From: RGIG5327 sp045612485
GTDB taxonomy: Bacteria; Verrucomicrobiota; Lentisphaeria; Victivallales; UBA1829
Direction of reading: 5' to 3'
Assembly: GCA_045612485.1 (NCBI GenBank)
Contig: JAZKZE010000121.1
Location: 10,125-74,124, forward strand
DNA: 64,000 bases
In this document: positions 61,144 through 64,000 of the stretch, piece after piece
Layout of the letters: each line of letters begins with the position of its first letter
Position numbering within the stretch: the first letter of the stretch is position 1
Translations under genes and position numbers: made by a program
The notes under the pieces: generated by a model
The model's database searches: none
Seen by the model: the letters and a program-made list of their open reading frames with translations, nothing else
Told to the model about the DNA's origin: nothing

Positions 61144-63741
61144 TTACAGGTCAAAAAGAGAGGGCTGCCAGGTCTGTTCCCCGCTGTCACTTTCCTTCCC
61201 CTTCTTCACATTCTTTTTACGGCCGGATGAACTTCTGGAATAGGGGGCGGCATGTTCCCGGATAATGTTTCTGCCGGTGACAAGAGAGGGTTCCCCGCCA
61301 TCGGAAACGGAATTGTTTTCCAGATTTTCAAGGATATCTTTGGCTCTTGTGATGACTTCGGGAGGAAGTCCCGCCAGTTTGGCAACATGTATCCCGTAAC
61401 TTTTATCCGCACCGCCGGGAATGATCTGGCGTAAAAAGATGATTTTTTCTCCGTATTCCCGTACCGCCACGTTATAATTTTTCACTCCGCGTCTTGTCAT
61501 GGCAAGTTCCGTAAGTTCGTGATAATGGGTGGCAAATTGAGTTCTTGCCCGGCAGGAGGGATGATCCACAAGATATTCCGCCACAGCCCAGGCGATGGAA
61601 AGTCCGTCAAAGGTACTTGTCCCTCTTCCGATCTCATCAAGGATGACAATACTTCTGGACGTGGCATTATTGAGGATATTGGCAGTTTCCACCATCTCCA
61701 CCATAAAGGTACTCTGTCCCCGGGCAAGGTCGTCGGAAGCCCCCACTCTGGTAAAGATCCTGTCAGCGATCCCCACATGAGCAGAATCTGCGGGAATGTA
61801 CGCCCCCATCTGTGCCATGATGACCAGCAATGCCGTCTGGCGGATATAGGTGGATTTCCCCGCCATATTGGGACCGGTTATGACCATAAGACGGTTTTCA
61901 TCCCCGTCCAGAAGCACATCATTGGGGACAAAACGTTCCTCTTTCATATTGGCATCCAGTACCGGATGTCTGCCGCCTTTGATGTCCAGAAGATCATCAT
62001 CGGCGATCTGCGGGCGGCAGGTATTGTTTCCGGAGGCATATTCTGCAAGAGCGCAAAGCACATCCACTTCAGCGAGGGAGGCGGCACTCTTCTGAATATC
62101 ATCTGTAAAAGTTCTGGCAAATTCCTTCAATTCTTCAAAAAGTTTTGCTTCAAGAGCTTTACTTTTCTCTTCCGCACCGAGGATACGGCTTTCCATTTCT
62201 TTAAGTTCAGGAGTAATGAAACGCTCATTGTTCACAAGGGTCTGTTTACGGATATAATCCGGCGGGACAAGATCCAGATTGCTTTTCGTTACTTCGATAT
62301 AGTATCCGAATACTTTATTGAAATTCACCTTCAGATTTTTGATCCCGGTACGTTCCTGTTCCTTCGCCTGGAGAGCCGCAACGATCTTTTTCCCGTCGGT
62401 AGCGGCGGAACGCAGTTCATCCAGTTCCTTATTATAACCGCCGCGGATATATCCTCCATCTCCCAGAAGGGCTGGCGGCTCATCCACGATCGCGGAAGCA
62501 AGTCTTGCAGCAAGTTCGGGCAGTTCCACAATATTTTCCCTTAATTTCCCGGCAAGGGGAAGATCTGCAAAATCCGCCAGAAGCAGTTTAACAGGCGGCA
62601 GCATTTCCAGACTGCATGCCAGAGAAAGCAAATCCCTGGGATTGGCACTTCCCACATTGAGCCGTGCAACGATCCTTTCCAGATCCCGTACCGCCCCCAT
62701 GGTCTCCCGGAGTTCGGTCAGAGTAAGGGGATCTTCTTTCAGATGCCCCACCACATCCTGCCTTTCAATGATTTTTTCCGTATTTCTCAAAGGCTTCAAT
62801 ATCCAGGAACGCATCAAACGGCTTCCCATAGGCGTCCTTGTGCGGTCAAGTACGTTTAAAAGAGTATTTTCCTTTGCTGCACCGTACATGGGTTCCACCA
62901 GTTCCAGATTCCGCTGACAGATAGGGTCAAGGGAAAGGAAGGTTTCCGGCACATGCAGATGGATGGAACGGATGTGGCCCACATTATGCCGGAGATTTTC
63001 CGAGGCATAATGCAGAACGGCTCCTGCGGCACGCAGGGCAAGAACCTTCCCCCGCATACCAAATCCGTCCATAGTGGTCACATCAAATTGTCTTTGCAGA
63101 AGAAGAAGCGTATTTTCCTCTGAACAGATCCACTCTTCCAGAGGCGTCCAGAGAATCCTTCTCCCGGAATAGGGGAAAGAATTTTCCTCTTCCCATTTTT
63201 TCATCAGAGATTCAGGCAGAAGACACTCTTTGACCTGAAGAGAATACAATAAAGATTCCAGCTCCGCGGGACTTTCCGCTTCGGAAGTACAGAACTCCCC
63301 TGTACTTATGTCCAGATAAGCAAATCCGTAAGACTCTTTACCGGCAACCAGAGCTGCAAGAAAGTTGTTTTTCCCCGGAGCCAGTACAGAAGAATCCATA
63401 ACCGTACCGGGCGTGATGACTCTTGTAATGGAACGTTTCACGATCCCTTTTGCCAGTGCAGGATCTTCCAGCTGCTCGGCAATGGCTACTTTCACTCCGG
63501 CTTCCAGAAGTTTGGGCAGGTAGTTGTCTATAGCATGATAGGGTATCCCGCACATGGGATAACCTGCCCTTTTGGTAAGAGCGATCTCAAGAATGGCACT
63601 TGCCCTTTTGGCATCTTCATGGAACATTTCATAGAAATCCCCCAGACGGAAGAGAAGAATGGCATCTTTCGGTGCTTCGGATTTTACAAGCACATATTGT
63701 TTCATCATCGGTGTAAGGGTACTTTGTTCACTCATCTTCAT
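61144..63741 (-). CDS. mutS: DNA mismatch repair protein MutS
   Basis: 865 residues. N-terminal mismatch-binding FYEMF (Phe36-X-Glu38) in LLFRLGDFYEMFHEDA, Walker A TGPNMAGKST, Walker B VILDEIGRGTST and the DDLARGQSTFMVEM loop. A short C-terminal Lys/Ser-rich tail ends WQPSLFDL, the clamp-binding-like form. The start is ATG 63741; an ATG two codons later is an equal alternative. A near-consensus promoter lies 51 bases upstream. mutL is not in the window. Confidence 0.97.
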   Translation of the reverse strand: MKMSEQSTLTPMMKQYVLVKSEAPKDAILLFRLGDFYEMFHEDAKRASAILEIALTKRAGYPMCGIPYHAIDNYLPKLLEAGVKVAIAEQLEDPALAKGIVKRSITRVITPGTVMDSSVLAPGKNNFLAALVAGKESYGFAYLDISTGEFCTSEAESPAELESLLYSLQVKECLLPESLMKKWEEENSFPYSGRRILWTPLEEWICSEENTLLLLQRQFDVTTMDGFGMRGKVLALRAAGAVLHYASENLRHNVGHIRSIHLHVPETFLSLDPICQRNLELVEPMYGAAKENTLLNVLDRTRTPMGSRLMRSWILKPLRNTEKIIERQDVVGHLKEDPLTLTELRETMGAVRDLERIVARLNVGSANPRDLLSLACSLEMLPPVKLLLADFADLPLAGKLRENIVELPELAARLASAIVDEPPALLGDGGYIRGGYNKELDELRSAATDGKKIVAALQAKEQERTGIKNLKVNFNKVFGYYIEVTKSNLDLVPPDYIRKQTLVNNERFITPELKEMESRILGAEEKSKALEAKLFEELKEFARTFTDDIQKSAASLAEVDVLCALAEYASGNNTCRPQIADDDLLDIKGGRHPVLDANMKEERFVPNDVLLDGDENRLMVITGPNMAGKSTYIRQTALLVIMAQMGAYIPADSAHVGIADRIFTRVGASDDLARGQSTFMVEMVETANILNNATSRSIVILDEIGRGTSTFDGLSIAWAVAEYLVDHPSCRARTQFATHYHELTELAMTRRGVKNYNVAVREYGEKIIFLRQIIPGGADKSYGIHVAKLAGLPPEVITRAKDILENLENNSVSDGGEPSLVTGRNIIREHAAPYSRSSSGRKKNVKKGKESDSGEQTWQPSLFDL

Positions 63742-63791
63742 TCCGTTTCTTTTTCCGTTCCGGCATCTCTTTGTTGCATTATAATTTATAT

Positions 63792-63820
63792 ACTATAGTA
63801 TTTCTTTGCCTTTCCGTCAA
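63792..63820 (-). promoter_or_regulatory. Promoter of mutS
   Basis: On the - strand TTGACG, exactly 17 bases, TATAGT; 5/6 matches in both hexamers. One of the best sigma70-like sites in the window. Confidence 0.75.
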
Positions 63821-63871
63821 ACTTTTTTTACGGAAAATCAGATATTTTTCCACACAGGAACACAGCTATCC

Positions 63872-63910
63872 CATAATTTTGTAAAAATGGCATATTTTTA
63901 CAAAATTATG
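63872..63910. repeat. 17-bp perfect AT-rich inverted repeat upstream of mutS
   Basis: CATAATTTTGTAAAAAT and its exact complement (63872-63888 / 63894-63910) flank a five-base GGCAT centre. No T tract follows, so it is not an obvious terminator. A second 7-bp pair AAATCTG/CAGATTT lies at 63920-63926 and 63948-63954. The stretch 63742-64000 has no supported gene. The repeat could be an operator, a hairpin 3' end of a transcript from outside the window, or part of a small mobile repeat. Confidence 0.6.
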
Positions 63911-64000
63911 TGCGTAAAGAAATCTGCTTTTAAAAAAGTGATTTTGTCAGATTTTTTCAAAAATACTTCTTTATCCTGTTTTGGGCAACCTTCAGGAGAG

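Noticed and set aside
63840..63860. A DnaA-box-like TTTTCCACA near an AT-rich stretch, suggesting an origin
   Set aside because: Only one imperfect box, no dnaA/dnaN/gidA neighbours, and no cluster of boxes.

Overview
The window is a chromosomal core region of a bacterium, probably Gram-negative: it has a TgpA-type transglutaminase, Lipid-II flippase MurJ, LemA, an ECF sigma/anti-sigma pair and several Sec signal peptides. It shows no phage genes, IS elements, rRNA or CRISPR arrays. The gene set and protein style suggest the PVC group, perhaps Lentisphaerota. That placement is an impression, not something demonstrated here; a 16S or RpoB phylogeny would decide it. Genes are tightly packed with short gaps and many ATGA or TGATG overlaps. 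Shine-Dalgarno sites are clear (AAGGAG/GGAGG) and sigma70-like promoters (TTGAMW-16/17-TATAWT) precede many units.

Layout. 1-5.8 kb: ftsH (5' end outside the window), yggU, mnmA, manA and argS on the + strand, closed by a strong terminator. 5.9-13 kb: a DUF815-like AAA+ ATPase coupled to tadA (-), a DeoR regulator with a hotdog thioesterase and a coiled-coil/HTH protein (+), then an SGNH hydrolase, a Gfo/Idh dehydrogenase and an exported nitroreductase (-). 13-33.2 kb: the translation/transcription block, all on the - strand. In transcription order it reads trnL(GAG); trnT(GGT)-tuf-rpmG; trnW(CCA)-secE-nusG-rplKAJL-rpoBC; rpsL-rpsG-fusA-rpsJ-rplC-rplD-rplW-rplB-rpsS. It then stops at a terminator, so the rest of the S10/spc gene string is not downstream. 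RNA secondary structures sit between rplL and rpoB, rpsL and rpsG, and rpsJ and rplC, which are plausible autoregulation points. S12 carries Arg88 and RpoB carries Asn at the E. coli 526 position; both match known drug-resistance substitutions.

33-46 kb: a radical SAM / TIM-barrel / frameshifted MFS operon (-), then a WecA/TagO-like glycosyl-phosphate transferase, a large EF-hand membrane protein, ychF and murJ (+), then lemA with a 590-residue two-TM partner (-). 45-51 kb: a long - strand gene run comprising an ATP-cone-like orphan, a TrmA-family RNA methyltransferase, radC, acpS, an ECF sigma factor, an unannotated 25-codon ORF, a zinc-finger-type anti-sigma factor and an exported coiled-coil protein. 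51-64 kb: malic enzyme, panC, a GNAT acetyltransferase, then pilT followed by an FHA-MoxR / DUF58 / large transglutaminase operon (+), and mutS (-).

The best candidates for undescribed biology are the FHA-MoxR/DUF58/transglutaminase unit, the LemA two-gene unit, the sigma/sORF/anti-sigma arrangement, the EF-hand membrane protein, and the relocated RNA control elements in the ribosomal operons.
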